Positions 32,142 to 33,219 of a DNA stretch of 33,219 nt are shown here, one piece after another. This stretch comes from Candidatus Polarisedimenticolaceae bacterium. Its GTDB lineage: Bacteria > Pseudomonadota > Gammaproteobacteria > Chromatiales > Chromatiaceae. The DNA lies in the NCBI GenBank assembly GCA_021648685.1, contig JAKISI010000039.1, forward strand, positions 1-33,219, in the 5' to 3' direction. Numbering within the stretch: position 1 is the stretch's first letter; every line of letters starts with the position of its first letter. The notes below the pieces were generated by a model. The model did no database searches. It saw only the letters and a program-made list of their open reading frames with translations, and had not been told where the DNA came from. The position numbers and the translations under genes were made by a program.

Positions 32142-32978
32142 ATGATATCTAAACCTTTTTTGTTGACACATCTACCATATAAGAATGGAGTTGAGCCGCA
32201 AATTAAAAGGTGTACCAATGGCAGCAATGGTTTTCCGCGTATAAGTATAGTTACAATTGTTTATAATGCAGAGGCCTTTCTTGAGCAGACAATAGAGAGT
32301 GTTGTTAACCAAACCTATAGCCATATTGAGTACATTATTATTGATGGGGGATCAAATGATGACTCGGTTAAAATTATAAAACGCTATGGTGATTTAGTAG
32401 ATTACTGGGTATCTGAACCAGACAGAGGCATTGCGCATGCAATGAATAAAGGGATACAGGTATCAACGGGTGACTATATTTTATTTTTGCATGCAGATGA
32501 CTATTTTTTGGATGAACAGGTTGTACAGACTGCAGTCTCTAAAATAGATGATGGGTGCGATATTGCTGCATTCAATATTATTTTCCAAAATGCAGGTGGG
32601 TCAATTGAATATCCCTCAAGAGATTTTAATTATTGGTTGAATTTTAAAACCAGCCTGCGTCATCAGGCTGTCCTTTGCTCTGGAGGGCTGTTTAAAAGGC
32701 TTGGCGGGTTTGATGAAAGCTATAATATTGCAATGGATTATGAATTTTGGTTGCGCGCGTATAGAGAGGGTATCAAACCAAATATATTTAATTATGCACT
32801 GACCTGTATGCGTGATACAGGTATAAGCTCACGGAGTGATTGGTCTTCTATGAAGCAACGTTTTCTTGAAGAGCGACGCATACATTACCAGCATCTACCA
32901 AATTTCAGTATGCGTGTGATCTATAAAATATATTGGGCTTTTTATCTGCCTTACCGCTATGTTAAAAGCAAGTGGTAA
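32142..32978 (+). CDS. Family 2 glycosyltransferase
   Basis: A 278-residue GT-A enzyme. The frame opens at a TTG (32124) but the ATG at 32142 is preferred (GGA about 10 nt upstream). The core reads ISIVTIVYNAEAFLEQTIES, IIIDGGSNDDSV, VSEPDRGIAHAMNKGI, and LHADDYF as the metal-binding D-x-D-like site; the later FDESYNIAMDYEFWLRAYREG is the usual GT2 acceptor region. It is like WcaA/colanic-type enzymes adding a sugar to a lipid-linked glycan. It is the last complete gene of the window. Confidence 0.88.
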   Translation: MISKPFLLTHLPYKNGVEPQIKRCTNGSNGFPRISIVTIVYNAEAFLEQTIESVVNQTYSHIEYIIIDGGSNDDSVKIIKRYGDLVDYWVSEPDRGIAHAMNKGIQVSTGDYILFLHADDYFLDEQVVQTAVSKIDDGCDIAAFNIIFQNAGGSIEYPSRDFNYWLNFKTSLRHQAVLCSGGLFKRLGGFDESYNIAMDYEFWLRAYREGIKPNIFNYALTCMRDTGISSRSDWSSMKQRFLEERRIHYQHLPNFSMRVIYKIYWAFYLPYRYVKSKW

Positions 32979-32993
32979 ATGACCCATATCCTT

Positions 32994-33041
32994 CCCGGAG
33001 TTCCGGGGACAGTATACTTAACCACAATCGAGTCTGACCCC
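32994..33041. repeat. Transposon-flank type repeat (GGGGACAGTATACTTAA)
   Basis: CCCGGAGTTCCGGG is a small palindrome followed by GGGGACAGTATACTTAA; 10 nt on, TCGAGTCTGACCCC appears. Both words are often met beside IS200/REP-associated transposase genes in Gammaproteobacteria (from memory). Here no such transposase is in view, so it is probably a leftover flank. Confidence 0.4.
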
Positions 33042-33075
33042 AATACCGCTACCCGTCACGTAAAGTGCTGATAAA

Positions 33076-33219
33076 TCATGCGGTTATATATTCATCCCGT
33101 GGTTTCTTCATCAGCGGATAAGGTTTTGGCCTTCGCTTGACAACCCTGGGCTGGTTCTTTCGTTTCCGATTACCAATCATCGTGTAGGCAATGGCATTTA
33201 GCAATGGCTCTAATAGTTC
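33076..33219 (-). pseudogene. C-terminal end of IS4-type transposase (runs off the window)
   Basis: On the - strand an open frame enters from beyond the window and ends at TGA (33076-33078). Its last 47 residues include AIAYTMIGNRKRKNQPR and VVKRRPKPYPLMKKPRDEY; the KRRPK-PYP-L-x-KPR ending is the hallmark C-terminus of IS4-family DDE transposases. The rest of the gene lies outside the window, so it cannot be said whether it is intact. The product would cut and join insertion sequence ends. Confidence 0.75.

Noticed and set aside
1-33219. CRISPR arrays, tRNA or rRNA genes
   Set aside because: No regularly spaced direct repeats, cloverleaf-like segments or conserved rRNA words were noticed on reading both strands. 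A covariance-model scan was not possible.

Overview
The window looks like a piece of a gammaproteobacterial chromosome. The evidence is the dnaE-accA-tilS gene order, a textbook sigma-32 promoter in front of htpG, and overall codon and protein style. Species cannot be read from the sequence. A life style rich in periplasmic and extracellular electron transfer is suggested by the cytochromes. Three blocks can be told apart: an electron-transfer block (about 0.2-14.6 kb), a housekeeping block (14.6-22.75 kb) and a more A+T-rich surface-glycan block (22.75-33 kb). Both ends carry debris of mobile or recombining elements: an RHS-type C-terminal tip at the left and an IS4-type transposase end at the right.

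Electron-transfer block. After the RHS remnant come a small secreted blue-copper protein and an SLC13-type anion transporter, both on the + strand. The - strand then carries an 11-gene array running 13440 -> 2543. In transcription order it encodes a four-cluster iron-sulfur protein, an NrfD/PsrC-type membrane protein, a Tat-exported molybdopterin oxidoreductase-family protein, a membrane-anchored pentaheme cytochrome, a monoheme cytochrome c, a hexaheme cytochrome, a heme-free secreted protein made of two tandem repeats, a second hexaheme cytochrome with a poly-lysine tail, a small cytoplasmic protein of unknown function, a third hexaheme cytochrome and a triheme cytochrome. I count 27 heme-binding motifs. 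The first four genes resemble the subunit set of quinone-linked iron-sulfur molybdoenzyme complexes (Psr/Qrc/alternative complex III-like). The rest look like a dedicated chain of c7-type triheme-domain electron carriers. The molybdopterin subunit has no cysteine where many relatives bind molybdenum. I consider this array the most interesting part of the window. Several stem-loops lie between its genes, notably a perfect 12-bp hairpin just behind the monoheme cytochrome. A secreted trypsin-like protease gene lies upstream on the same strand.

Housekeeping block. htpG (Hsp90) has a sigma-32 promoter and a strong terminator. It is followed by dnaE (replicative polymerase alpha subunit), accA (carboxyltransferase alpha) and tilS (tRNA-Ile lysidine synthase).

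Glycan block. A hairpin that pairs the ribosome binding site separates tilS from a winged-helix regulator. Tightly packed or overlapping genes follow: an UlaG-like metallo-beta-lactamase-fold protein, a family 2 glycosyltransferase, a NeuA-like CMP-sugar synthetase, a 2-hydroxyacid dehydrogenase, a short-chain dehydrogenase and a Wzx-like flippase. After a non-coding stretch full of inverted repeats come an FkbM methyltransferase, a second methyltransferase, a DUF115-like protein and another family 2 glycosyltransferase. Together they suggest synthesis, export and modification of a surface polysaccharide containing a CMP-activated acidic sugar, but no sugar synthase of the NeuB type is in the window. 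No tRNA, rRNA or CRISPR array was seen.
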